A DNA stretch of 21,993 nucleotides from Bacilli bacterium (GTDB lineage Bacteria; Bacillota; Bacilli; Tumebacillales; JAQBPP01), in contig JAQBPP010000069.1 of assembly GCA_028287455.1 (NCBI GenBank), forward strand, positions 1 to 21,993, written 5' to 3'. Position 1 is the stretch's first letter; the number at the start of each line of letters is the position of its first letter. A program made the translations under genes and the position numbers. Below, in pieces: positions 1 through 7,404 of the stretch. The notes under the pieces are model-generated. The model did no database searches. It was given only the letters and a program-made list of their open reading frames with translations, and was not told where the DNA came from.

Positions 1-1644
1 ATCAATTTGATCGGTGGGTACGTATAGACTATCTCCATTTGCATATTCCAACTGCAAATAATCCCGATGGGTATTTTCCACAACGAGCGTAGTAATCCCG
101 ATATACTTGCCAATTCCATGATTGAGATGAACCACGTAATCGCCTATTTTAAGCTCTTGGTAACTCTTAATTCGTTCCGCATCCGAAATGGAACGATTCG
201 GCCGAATTTTCCGTTGTTTGGTAGTAAACACTTCTGTCTCTGTAATCACTGCCAATCTCAGCAGTGACAATTCAAAGCCGTTATGCAAATTGCCTTGCAA
301 AATGGCTGGACGGTTAGACACAGCGCTTGGGTCCCGAGCGAATTCGGCTTCCATTCCGAAGTCTTCCAGGATACGCTTTAACCGCTCTGCCCGCTGCCCG
401 TCAGCAGCCAGAAACACGATGCGGTATCCGGTTCGCCGATACCGATCCAACTCACTTTTAAGGAGCGGCATTTGACCATGAAAGCTTTGCATTTGACGCG
501 CCTGGATGTTGATTATTCGTTGAGGCGTCGTGCCCGGAACCTGCCGTGCAAACAATGACCACATAAGCCGGACATACTGGCGATCGTTCATAAAAGCCAG
601 CCGGTCAAACCGAGGCAGCATTCCAGCTACTGCTTCTCCTCGTTCCAGCGCCTGTGCTTCCCCTTCGAGTGCTTCCCGCTCCAGTACGCGCGCCACTTCA
701 CGCAGACGCGTCGGCTCATCAATAAATAAAACTGTGTCCTCACAGTAGGACAGCAGCGTGGCTGTTTCTTCATAGAGCCACTTTCCATATCGCAGCAAAC
801 CCGGGAAAAAAATGCCCTGCTGCAATTTTTCCAAGTCCATGCCAATATGCTGCTCCAGTTTTGTCTTATACTCCTGATCGTGTTTACGATTCAGTTGCGC
901 CTTAAGTGCGGCTTCTACCTTGACGCTAGCGGCATGAAATTGGCTGGAATTCGCGATCATTTCACGGATTGGCCACAGCGTGAAGTGAGTCAATTTCTCC
1001 AAAGAACGCTGGGTTTGTACATCAAATAAGCGGATTGAATCCACTTCGTCATCAAAGAATTCAATCCGGACAGCTTCACTTGAGGTCAGCGGGTAAACAT
1101 CGATAATTCCGCCGCGAACCGTAAACTCCCCTTTGGTCTCAACTAACTCCACCCGTTCATATCCAAGGTAGACAAGGTGTTCGATCAACTTGGACATCTC
1201 CACCAGTTGTCCCACTTTTAGCGAGTATGCAGCATCTCGAAACTGGTCTAGCGGAGTAATCGGCTGATATACGCTGCCAATGGGAGTCACCACAATAGTG
1301 GGTTCACCTGCTGCAAGTCGTTCCAGCACCTTGAGCCTGCTGGCTGCTTGCTCCGGCGAGTAGGCTAAGATATCGAGGAATGACATTTCCCGCTCAGGAA
1401 AAAGGAGCACCGTGCGATCCGGCAGCAATTCTGTTAAATCATCCACCGCTTGCTGCGCGGTCGACACGGAAGCCGTGATTAAGACCACCGTGTTCTTCCT
1501 GGCGGAAATAAGTCCTCCCATATATAAATGACGTGCGGAACCGCTGATCCCAGTGACCATCATTTCCTTGAACCCCATCGCAATACCCGCCTCAAGCGAC
1601 TGGAATTCACTATCCTGCTTCAACGAATCTTTCCAGAACTCCAA
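1..1644 (-). CDS. mfd: Transcription-repair coupling factor Mfd, N-terminal 548 residues (3' end outside window)
   Basis: Mfd is a DNA translocase that displaces RNA polymerase stalled at lesions and recruits UvrA. An uninterrupted frame runs off the left edge, so only the UvrB-like N-terminal module and the start of the RNA-polymerase-interacting domain are present; the helicase motifs (full family length about 1150-1180) lie outside. The recognisable stretch is near residues 497-548, with GDYVVHLNHGIGKY and a closing LYVPTDQID, typical of the polymerase-interacting domain. The start is TTG at 1644, preceded by GGGAGG at 1652-1657 with 7 nt spacing; no upstream ATG fits better. It lies downstream of fin, as in B. 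subtilis, but a terminator-like hairpin sits between them. Middle segments that I spot-checked are in frame. The identification is firm. Confidence 0.96.
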   Translation of the reverse strand, partial: MEFWKDSLKQDSEFQSLEAGIAMGFKEMMVTGISGSARHLYMGGLISARKNTVVLITASVSTAQQAVDDLTELLPDRTVLLFPEREMSFLDILAYSPEQAASRLKVLERLAAGEPTIVVTPIGSVYQPITPLDQFRDAAYSLKVGQLVEMSKLIEHLVYLGYERVELVETKGEFTVRGGIIDVYPLTSSEAVRIEFFDDEVDSIRLFDVQTQRSLEKLTHFTLWPIREMIANSSQFHAASVKVEAALKAQLNRKHDQEYKTKLEQHIGMDLEKLQQGIFFPGLLRYGKWLYEETATLLSYCEDTVLFIDEPTRLREVARVLEREALEGEAQALERGEAVAGMLPRFDRLAFMNDRQYVRLMWSLFARQVPGTTPQRIINIQARQMQSFHGQMPLLKSELDRYRRTGYRIVFLAADGQRAERLKRILEDFGMEAEFARDPSAVSNRPAILQGNLHNGFELSLLRLAVITETEVFTTKQRKIRPNRSISDAERIKSYQELKIGDYVVHLNHGIGKYIGITTLVVENTHRDYLQLEYANGDSLYVPTDQID

Positions 1645-1667
1645 AATATAACCTCCCGGCAACTAAC

Positions 1668-1694
1668 AAAAAACCTTAGCCGAATCGACCAAGG
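1668..1694 (-). terminator. Intrinsic terminator or attenuator between fin and mfd
   Basis: On the minus strand, a stem of 8-9 pairs (arms CCTTGGTC and GGCTAAGG, including G-T pairs, with a tiny loop) is followed at once by six T. It begins 19 nt after the fin stop and ends about 10 nt before the mfd ribosome binding site. It should end most forespore fin transcripts before mfd or limit read-through. The form is convincing; the efficiency is unknown because three pairs are wobble pairs. Confidence 0.6.
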
Positions 1695-1712
1695 CTGTCA
1701 CGTCTATAACAT

Positions 1713-1946
1713 CTATTGCAAAGGACTCTTTTCTAATCCTAATTCCGGATGTTGTTCCAGAGCAAGCTGGCAATAATCACAGATCGTGTTCACCTGTGCG
1801 CAATTGTTGATTGAATCAAAACTTATTATATCGGCACGCTCCTGATGGGTCAAGGAAGTCAGCCCCAACCTACTGTCATTGATCCAGGTCGTATCTACCT
1901 CACCCATGTGGGTGCTGCAATAGCGACAGATATAGATATAGTGCAC
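1713..1946 (-). CDS. fin: Anti-sigma-F factor Fin
   Basis: Fin (formerly YabK) is a small forespore protein that inhibits sigma-F and helps the switch to sigma-G during sporulation. The 77-residue product matches the family in length and has two CxxC pairs (C7/C10 and C56/C59) expected to bind zinc, plus the conserved LTHQERADIISF segment. The start is GTG at 1946 with AGGAGGG at 1954-1960, 7 nt away. The gene sits between the glycosyltransferase and mfd; B. subtilis has it between pth (spoVC) and mfd. A forespore-type promoter match lies just upstream, consistent with the known sigma-F and sigma-G control of fin. Identification is firm from sequence and position. Confidence 0.93.
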   Translation of the reverse strand: MHYIYICRYCSTHMGEVDTTWINDSRLGLTSLTHQERADIISFDSINNCAQVNTICDYCQLALEQHPELGLEKSPLQ

Positions 1947-1971
1947 GAAGAATCCCTCCTACTCTAAAAGC

Positions 1972-2001
1972 TAGTATGAACTCTACCGTGCTTCTGTATA
2001 C
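1972..2001 (-). promoter_or_regulatory. Candidate sigma-G/sigma-F promoter of fin
   Basis: On the minus strand, GTATA (1997-2001), an 18-nt spacer and CATACTA (1972-1978) match the B. subtilis sigma-G pattern GHATR-N18-CATNHTA at every defined position. Sigma-F recognises a very similar sequence. The predicted start falls about 6 nt before the fin ribosome binding site, in the 67-nt gap between the glycosyltransferase and fin. fin is known to be forespore-expressed in B. subtilis, which supports the call. Confidence 0.75.
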
Positions 2002-2013
2002 TCAGTCATTAAC

Positions 2014-3180
2014 CTATGCGTGCTGCTCAATCGTAGTGTTCTGTTTGTGCTCCCCAATTAAATATACCGCGATTTCATTGGCCGCTTGCCCTTTTCCTGA
2101 TTTGAGCGCCTGCATGCGCATTGACTCGAGCAGGTCAGGCTCTTGCTCCAGCCGCTTTAGATGGGTGGCGAGTTCATTCTGATTCATGGCCAAGAGGGCC
2201 GCCCCGCTGCGCACCAAATGCTTCGCGTTATACGTTTCTTGGCCTGGCAGCGGACGATAAATCATCATCGGTGTGCCCATAGCAAGCGATTCAGAAGTGG
2301 TAAGTCCTCCTGACTTGCCGATCACAAGATCCGCCGCGGCTATGTATTCATGGATATTCTGCACAAACCCTTTCACCTGAACATTGCGCCAGTCTGCAGC
2401 CCAAACCAGCACATCCAACTCATCCTGCAAGGTTTTGTTTCGTCCACAGATCACCACAATTTGAAGTAGGGGAAACTCACGATTCAGCATTTCAAGACAA
2501 TATTCCAGATCGGGAAAGATACCCGCTCCTCCGCCGGTTACCAAAATCACCTGGCGCGTCGGATCGAGGCCGATCGCCGCTTTAAGCGTGCTTCGCTGGG
2601 CTGTGACCGGATTGGCAAAATTCTGCCGTACGGGGATTCCTGTCACGTGGATGCGTCCCCGCGGCACACCTCTGCGCCTTAAGATATAGCGCACTTGCTC
2701 CGATGCTACGAAGTAATGATCCGTATTGGCGTGTATCCACTGGCTGTGCGGATGCAAATCAGTAATCACAGTAGCTGTGCGAAAAGAGACTTCTCCGGCT
2801 TCGCGCATACTGGAAACTACGTTCGCTGGAATCGGAAAAGTAGAAATTACCCAGCTCGGATCGAACTGGTTTAAATAGGTTAGCAAACGGCTGCGTCCCA
2901 TGCGGCCCAGCCGCCGATTCATTGGGTTGGATGCAGAGACCCGATCTGTTGCCTTGTAAAGATAGCCATACAGCGAAGGGGCTTTGCGGCAGCTCTGGTA
3001 TAAACAGTATTGCGCGAAGCTGTCCAGCTTGGGATGGACCCACTGCATGAAGTCTAGGATACGGGCTTCAACGGATGGGTTTAAATGCTCCAAGGCTTGC
3101 TGAATCGCGGTTGCCGCTTGATTGTGTCCTTCGCCAAAGGAAGCAGTTAATATTAAAATCCGATCGTTTTCACCATCCAA
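2014..3180 (-). CDS. Diacylglycerol glycosyltransferase (MGDG synthase/UgtP family)
   Basis: This is a GT28-type glycosyltransferase of the monogalactosyldiacylglycerol synthase/UgtP family, which moves a sugar from a UDP-sugar to diacylglycerol on the inner membrane face. An N-terminal MGDG-synthase domain opens with a glycine-rich acceptor loop (TASFGEGHNQAA). The C-terminal half has VTGGGAG, then GKSGGLTTSESLAMGTP and PGQETYNA, the nucleotide-sugar site. I chose TTG at 3180 (388 aa) because GAGGTG precedes it by 8 nt; the longer TTG at 3216 (400 aa) directly overlaps the pth stop and lacks a ribosome binding site. It lies immediately downstream of pth, probably cotranscribed, a place where B. 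subtilis has no such gene. Sugar and acceptor specificity cannot be read from sequence. Confidence 0.85.
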   Translation of the reverse strand: MDGENDRILILTASFGEGHNQAATAIQQALEHLNPSVEARILDFMQWVHPKLDSFAQYCLYQSCRKAPSLYGYLYKATDRVSASNPMNRRLGRMGRSRLLTYLNQFDPSWVISTFPIPANVVSSMREAGEVSFRTATVITDLHPHSQWIHANTDHYFVASEQVRYILRRRGVPRGRIHVTGIPVRQNFANPVTAQRSTLKAAIGLDPTRQVILVTGGGAGIFPDLEYCLEMLNREFPLLQIVVICGRNKTLQDELDVLVWAADWRNVQVKGFVQNIHEYIAAADLVIGKSGGLTTSESLAMGTPMMIYRPLPGQETYNAKHLVRSGAALLAMNQNELATHLKRLEQEPDLLESMRMQALKSGKGQAANEIAVYLIGEHKQNTTIEQHA

Positions 3181-3216
3181 CTTATGTTCACCTCGTACTA
3201 AGGCATCCCCAGCCAA

Positions 3217-3783
3217 TTAGGAATTGTATTGATTCATCGCTCGCAAAAAACTGTACTCCAGTATATATGCTGCTGCGTCAGAAACTTTGTCTACAACCTG
3301 TTGTACCGTGGATTGCTCTTCCTTGGTAAAAGTGGAAAGTACATGACCGATTACCCCTTGTCCACGTTCTTGATCAGGTCTTCCAACGCCCAGTTTGATT
3401 CGCTGAAAATCCTCTGAATTTAAATGTTGGATAATGGATTTAATGCCGTTATGTCCACCAGATGAACCTTTGACTCGTAAGCGAAGTTTACCTAAAGGAA
3501 GATCCATATCATCAAAGATTATAACTAAGTCTTCGTTACTAGGCTTATACCAATCCACCAGCTGACGAACCGATTGTCCGCTTAAATTCATGAAGGTCAT
3601 CGGTTTTGCCAAAACGACCTTCTCCCCATTCACGACCTGTTCACCGTATAAAGCCTGGAATTTCGATTTCCTCACATCTACATCCCAGCGTGCGGCGATT
3701 TCATCGATGGCCATAAAACCGATATTGTGACGGGTGCCTGCGTATTGCGTGCCCGGATTTCCCAGACCTATAAATAGTTTCAC
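3217..3783 (-). CDS. pth: Peptidyl-tRNA hydrolase
   Basis: Pth (SpoVC in B. subtilis) releases peptides from tRNA dropped by ribosomes and is essential. The 188 residues equal the family length. The N-terminal GLGNPGTQYAGTRHNIGF carries the catalytic histidine (H19), and the later FDDMDLPLG and SSGGHNGIKSI segments are the standard active-site signatures. The start is GTG at 3783 with a purine-rich AAAGGAA about 9 nt upstream. It follows ctc, as in B. subtilis, but a strong terminator separates them, so it probably has its own promoter in the AT-rich repeat region upstream. The next gene starts within or just after its stop codon. Confidence 0.97.
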   Translation of the reverse strand: MKLFIGLGNPGTQYAGTRHNIGFMAIDEIAARWDVDVRKSKFQALYGEQVVNGEKVVLAKPMTFMNLSGQSVRQLVDWYKPSNEDLVIIFDDMDLPLGKLRLRVKGSSGGHNGIKSIIQHLNSEDFQRIKLGVGRPDQERGQGVIGHVLSTFTKEEQSTVQQVVDKVSDAAAYILEYSFLRAMNQYNS

Positions 3784-3834
3784 TTCACCTTTTTCCTTTC
3801 CAGAAAAAGTTGATTGCTAGAGGAGAAATACTGT

Positions 3835-3858
3835 ATTTATTTATTGATTGATTGATTG
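3835..3858. repeat. Tetranucleotide tandem repeat (ATTT)2(ATTG)4 upstream of pth
   Basis: Six consecutive tetranucleotide units (two ATTT, four ATTG, read on the plus strand) lie between the ctc terminator and the pth start, where a pth promoter would be expected. No clear -35/-10 pair was found in it. Copy-number change by slippage could alter promoter spacing, but that is speculation. Confidence 0.7.
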
Positions 3859-3861
3859 TAG

Positions 3862-3901
3862 ATAAAAAATCAGACCTGCTAGGCGTCCTACAAGTCTGAT
3901 T
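3862..3901 (-). terminator. Strong intrinsic terminator after ctc
   Basis: On the minus strand the arms ATCAGACTTG and CAGGTCTGAT form 10 pairs, extended by TAGG/CCTA with one bulged base and a 3-nt loop. A T-rich tail follows directly. It lies 43 nt after the ctc stop and closes the purR-ridA-glmU-prs-ctc gene run. Confidence 0.9.
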
Positions 3902-3943
3902 ATTCTTGAATACTGTCAGTTTATGCCATTCTCTATCATAAGG

Positions 3944-4495
3944 TCAAGTACGTCCGACCACGGCCACTATCACCATATCAGCTGCTTCCCTCAAGTTGCA
4001 TCCTGGCGGCAAAGCCAAATCTTGCCCATACAGCTGATCACCGGCCTTCATCTCAGAGATATCCACGAGCAGCAGCTCTGGCATTTGTGCCGGCAATGCC
4101 CGAATATTGATTTCGTGCGTACGCTGCAAAAAGATACCGCCAGCTTTTCCCACCTGCTCAAGGCCGTTTAACAGAATGGGCACTTCCGCTTCAATATATT
4201 CATCGAGATCTACAGAATGAAAATCAATATGCATGATTCGATTAGGATGCAGGGTATAATGTTCGATCTGTTTCATGATAACCGAGTAAGAACGATCTCC
4301 CTCTACTGTTATACGAATCACCCCACGTCCGGTGTTCATGACTGCTTTGACAGCATTTGCGTCCAAAAATAGAGACTGGGGAGCAGTATTCTTGCCATAA
4401 AGATTGGCAATCACTCCCCCGGATTCTCGAATTTTATTTCGTGCACTCTTGGTAAAGCTTGTCCTAAGTCTTGCTGTAATGATACTGCTTGACAT
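3944..4495 (-). CDS. rplY: 50S ribosomal protein L25 / general stress protein Ctc
   Basis: This is a long-form L25 (Ctc/TL5) protein that binds 5S rRNA; in B. subtilis Ctc is also a sigma-B stress protein. The 183 residues comprise an N-terminal L25 5S-binding domain (about 1-95, with GGVIANLYGK and HIDFHSVDL) and a C-terminal TL5-type beta domain (about 100-180, ending in DMVIVAVVGRT). The start is ATG at 4495, with GGAGG 10 nt upstream and MSSSIITARLR as N-terminus; the frame stays open 28 codons further up but lacks a ribosome binding site and family similarity there. It follows prs after 76 nt, as in B. subtilis. I saw no convincing sigma-B promoter in that gap, only a CTAGTNACTAG palindrome. 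Confidence 0.94.
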   Translation of the reverse strand: MSSSIITARLRTSFTKSARNKIRESGGVIANLYGKNTAPQSLFLDANAVKAVMNTGRGVIRITVEGDRSYSVIMKQIEHYTLHPNRIMHIDFHSVDLDEYIEAEVPILLNGLEQVGKAGGIFLQRTHEINIRALPAQMPELLLVDISEMKAGDQLYGQDLALPPGCNLREAADMVIVAVVGRT

Positions 4496-4571
4496 GCGCG
4501 GTTCGCCTCCGATTAAAAATGGACTAGTTACTAGGATGTCCAAATAATGGGCAGGCCAATCCAGGAAGCTG

Positions 4572-5519
4572 TCAATCAAATAACTTGCTTACAGACTCCT
4601 CGTTATGAATCCGGTCAATCGCCTCAGCAATCAGGGACGCCACAGACAACACGGTGATTTTGGAGCATTTTGTATCTGCCGGCAGTGCCAGCGTGTTCGT
4701 TACAACTACTTCTTTTAAGACCGATTGCTCGAGCCGACTGATGGCGGGACCGGACAATACAGGATGGGTGCAGCAGGCGTACACTTCTTTGGCGCCGCGA
4801 TCCATCAGCGCTTGAGCCCCAAGCGTAATGGTGCCAGCTGTGTCGATAATGTCATCCACCATGATCGCTGTTTTCCCTTCAATCGATCCAATGATATTCA
4901 TGATCTCCGCAACATTGGCATCCGGACGACGTTTATCAATAATCGCAATCGGAGCGCCCAGCCGCTCAGCCATTCCACTTGCACGGGTCACGCCGCCTAC
5001 ATCCGGGGACACTACAACTACATTGGACAGATTTTTTTCTTGGAAATACTTCGTAAGCAGCGGTCCTCCGAACAAATGGTCGACTGGTATATCAAAAAAA
5101 CCTTGAATCTGACCTGCGTGCAAGTCCATCGTAATCACCCGGTCTGCACCAGATACCTGCAGCAGATTAGCCACCAATTTGGCGGTGATCGGGTCGCGTG
5201 GACGAGCTTTACGGTCTTGCCGCGCATAACCATAGTAAGGAATGACCAAATTCACAGAACCAGCAGAAGCCCGTTTCAGTGCGTCGACCATAATGAGCAT
5301 TTCCATTATATGTTCATTTGCTGGTGCAGACGTAGGCTGCACTACAAACACATCGCAGCCGCGCACGCTTTCGTCCAATTTGATTCTCACTTCGCCATCA
5401 GAGAATCTGACAATGCTTGAATTCCCTAGTTTCATGTCCAGATGGTGCGCAATCTCAGCGGCCAATTTAGGGTTTGCATTACAAGTAAAAATTTTCAATT
5501 TTCGATCACGATATCCCAT
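4572..5519 (-). CDS. prs: Ribose-phosphate pyrophosphokinase
   Basis: Prs makes PRPP from ribose-5-phosphate and ATP for nucleotide, histidine and tryptophan synthesis. The 315 residues are the usual class I length. Visible signatures are RFSDGEVRIKLDESVRG near the N-terminus, the flexible loop YYGYARQDRKARPRDPI, the metal-binding MDLHAGQIQGFFDIPVDHL and the PRPP loop MVDDIIDTAGTI. The start is ATG at 5519 with a GAGGGG ribosome binding site about 11 nt upstream. It lies 21 nt downstream of glmU, so cotranscription is likely. Its product PRPP is the effector of PurR encoded four genes upstream. Confidence 0.98.
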   Translation of the reverse strand: MGYRDRKLKIFTCNANPKLAAEIAHHLDMKLGNSSIVRFSDGEVRIKLDESVRGCDVFVVQPTSAPANEHIMEMLIMVDALKRASAGSVNLVIPYYGYARQDRKARPRDPITAKLVANLLQVSGADRVITMDLHAGQIQGFFDIPVDHLFGGPLLTKYFQEKNLSNVVVVSPDVGGVTRASGMAERLGAPIAIIDKRRPDANVAEIMNIIGSIEGKTAIMVDDIIDTAGTITLGAQALMDRGAKEVYACCTHPVLSGPAISRLEQSVLKEVVVTNTLALPADTKCSKITVLSVASLIAEAIDRIHNEESVSKLFD

Positions 5520-5540
5520 TTTGGGTGCTGCCCCTCACTT

Positions 5541-6929
5541 CTAAGCGTCGCCTTCACGCAAACGCGTCTTTAATTTGTCAACGTAATTCTCTTTGATCGT
5601 TTGGCGCTGCCGTGCGATGGCAAACGCGCCATCCGGAATGTCATCTGTGATCGTTGAACCCGTCGCAATATAAACTTCGTTGCCCACTGTGACAGGCGCT
5701 ATTAAATTAGTGTTGCAGCCGACAAAGCTGCCACTTCCGACTACTGTGCGATGCTTGCGAAAACCATCGTAGTTAGCGGTCACCACCCCACAGCCGATAT
5801 TGGTATTGCTGCCAACATCCGCATCCCCCAAATAAGCCAAATGAGGAATCTTGGAGCCGTCCCCTACACTTGTATTTTTTAATTCGACAAAATCTCCTAC
5901 TTTAACTCCACTACTTATTTTACATCCCGGTCTGAGATAAGCAAATGGACCGATTTCGACATCATCGGCTACCGCAGATTCCATTATAATCGATGATTGA
6001 ATGTGGACCCGATCCCCTACCGTACTGGTATTGATTTGAGTGCCTGACCCGATCCAGCAGCTTTCCCCAATTGCAGTGGCCCCTGAAAGTGTCACTCCTG
6101 GAGCAACCACCGTATCTGACCCGATCTGAACATCTACATCAATGTAAGTAGTTTGCGGGTCAATCAAGGTAACACCATTTCGCATATGCCGCTCGTTGAT
6201 CTGTTTTTGTAAAATAGTCTGCAGACTGGCCAGTTGTACCCGGTCATTAACACCTAAAATTTCATCGGCATTCGAAACGGTCTGGGAGGCAATCTTAAGC
6301 CCCTGCCTGCGGATGATCCCAATGATGTCTGTAAGATAATATTCACCCTGTGCATTGTTGTTCGTAAGCTGATCAAGCGCGGAAAACAGGACCGAATTGG
6401 TGAAGCAATATAAACCGGGATTGATCTCCTGTATTAGCTTCTGCTCCGGCGTCGCATCCTTTTCTTCCACTATGCTCAAAATCTCGCCCGCATCATTGCG
6501 AATAATGCGGCCTAAACCAAACGGCTGCGGCACAAGTGCAGTGAGCATGGTAACGGCCGCGCCGCTTTCTTCGTGTGCCGCCAGCAAGCCGAGATACGTA
6601 TCGCGGCTGACCAGCGGCGTGTCCCCGTAACAAACCAACGTATATCCTGCTAAACCCGCGAGTACGCTGCGAGCCTGCATCACCGCGTGGCCAGTGCCTA
6701 ACTGCTGCTCCTGATGAATGAACTCGGCTTCAGCACCTAATTCCTGTTTCACCTGGTCGGCCAATGCCCCCACAACTACAAACAACCGATTTACTCCGGT
6801 TTGCTTCAGGGAATCCGTTACATGACGGATCATCGGCTTGCCGCAGAGGGGATGCAGCACCTTATGAGTTTTTGATTTCATTCGTGTGCCTTGCCCCGCA
6901 GCAAGTATCACAGCATAACTGTCAGCCAA
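5541..6929 (-). CDS. glmU: Bifunctional UDP-GlcNAc pyrophosphorylase / glucosamine-1-phosphate acetyltransferase
   Basis: GlmU acetylates glucosamine-1-phosphate and then uridylates it to UDP-GlcNAc, the precursor of peptidoglycan and teichoic acids. The N-terminal pyrophosphorylase domain (about 1-230) has LAAGQGTRMKSKTHK at residues 9-23. The C-terminal left-handed beta-helix (about 250-440) shows hexapeptide repeats and the acetyltransferase segment KIPHLAYLGDADVG with its catalytic histidine. The length of 462 is standard. The start is TTG at 6929 with GGGGGAG 5 nt upstream. It lies 45 nt after ridA; B. subtilis has spoVG in this gap, and there is no room for it here. Confidence 0.98.
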   Translation of the reverse strand: MADSYAVILAAGQGTRMKSKTHKVLHPLCGKPMIRHVTDSLKQTGVNRLFVVVGALADQVKQELGAEAEFIHQEQQLGTGHAVMQARSVLAGLAGYTLVCYGDTPLVSRDTYLGLLAAHEESGAAVTMLTALVPQPFGLGRIIRNDAGEILSIVEEKDATPEQKLIQEINPGLYCFTNSVLFSALDQLTNNNAQGEYYLTDIIGIIRRQGLKIASQTVSNADEILGVNDRVQLASLQTILQKQINERHMRNGVTLIDPQTTYIDVDVQIGSDTVVAPGVTLSGATAIGESCWIGSGTQINTSTVGDRVHIQSSIIMESAVADDVEIGPFAYLRPGCKISSGVKVGDFVELKNTSVGDGSKIPHLAYLGDADVGSNTNIGCGVVTANYDGFRKHRTVVGSGSFVGCNTNLIAPVTVGNEVYIATGSTITDDIPDGAFAIARQRQTIKENYVDKLKTRLREGDA

Positions 6930-6974
6930 ATGATCTCCCCCTAAAAACCACTTTCTTTAAGCATAACGGATAAC

Positions 6975-7352
6975 TTATTTCACAGCAATTAATTCAATTT
7001 CAATTCCGACGTCTCTTGGGAGCCTTGCCACCTGCACCGTGGACCTCGAGGGTCGATGGTCGCCAAAATAGTCTGCATAGATCTCATTTACTTTGGAAAA
7101 CTCATCCATATTGGTGATAAAAACAGTTGCTTTAACCACATGATGAAAGGTAAAGCCTGCCTCTGCCAAAACTGCCTGCAGATTCCGAAATACTTGATGA
7201 GTCTGCTCTTCAATGCTTCCGTCAATCACGTTTCCTTCTGACGAAAGCGGGATTTGCCCTGATGTAAACAGCATATTGCCTGCTTGAACTGCTTGCGAGT
7301 AGGGCCCTATAGCGCCAGGCGCCTTGTCAGTAGCGATAAAGCCTATTTCCAT
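6975..7352 (-). CDS. ridA: Enamine/imine deaminase RidA (YabJ)
   Basis: RidA (YjgF/YER057c/UK114 family) hydrolyses reactive enamines and imines such as 2-aminoacrylate made by PLP enzymes. The 125-residue product has the family signatures: APGAIGPYSQAVQAGNMLFTSGQ near the N-terminus (split here by position only), VVKATVFI in the middle and RSTVQVARLPRDVGIEIE near the C-terminus, with the arginine that binds the substrate carboxylate. The start is ATG at 7352 with AAGGGGG about 8 nt upstream. It lies 52 nt after purR, as yabJ does in B. subtilis, where it has been linked to purine control. Confidence 0.96.
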   Translation of the reverse strand: MEIGFIATDKAPGAIGPYSQAVQAGNMLFTSGQIPLSSEGNVIDGSIEEQTHQVFRNLQAVLAEAGFTFHHVVKATVFITNMDEFSKVNEIYADYFGDHRPSRSTVQVARLPRDVGIEIELIAVK

Positions 7353-7404
7353 GATCGTTTCCCCCTTGTAATGTGTTCAAGCAACTTGTATAAGCAAAGC
7401 AGCT

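Noticed and set aside
1..1644. Several short plus-strand and off-frame open frames across mfd
   Set aside because: The minus-strand mfd frame is continuous and recognisable throughout; the others are shadows without start signals.
3181..3216. Longer N-terminus of the glycosyltransferase from TTG 3216
   Set aside because: It abuts the pth stop with no ribosome binding site, while TTG 3180 has GAGGTG at good distance; the upstream twelve residues do not look like family sequence.
4521..4533. CTAGTNACTAG palindrome between prs and ctc as an operator or attachment site
   Set aside because: It is short and isolated, with no nearby regulator, integrase or duplicated partner.
4725..5420. A 231-codon plus-strand open frame opposite prs
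   Set aside because: It is antisense to a clearly conserved gene, has no ribosome binding site and its product has no family features.
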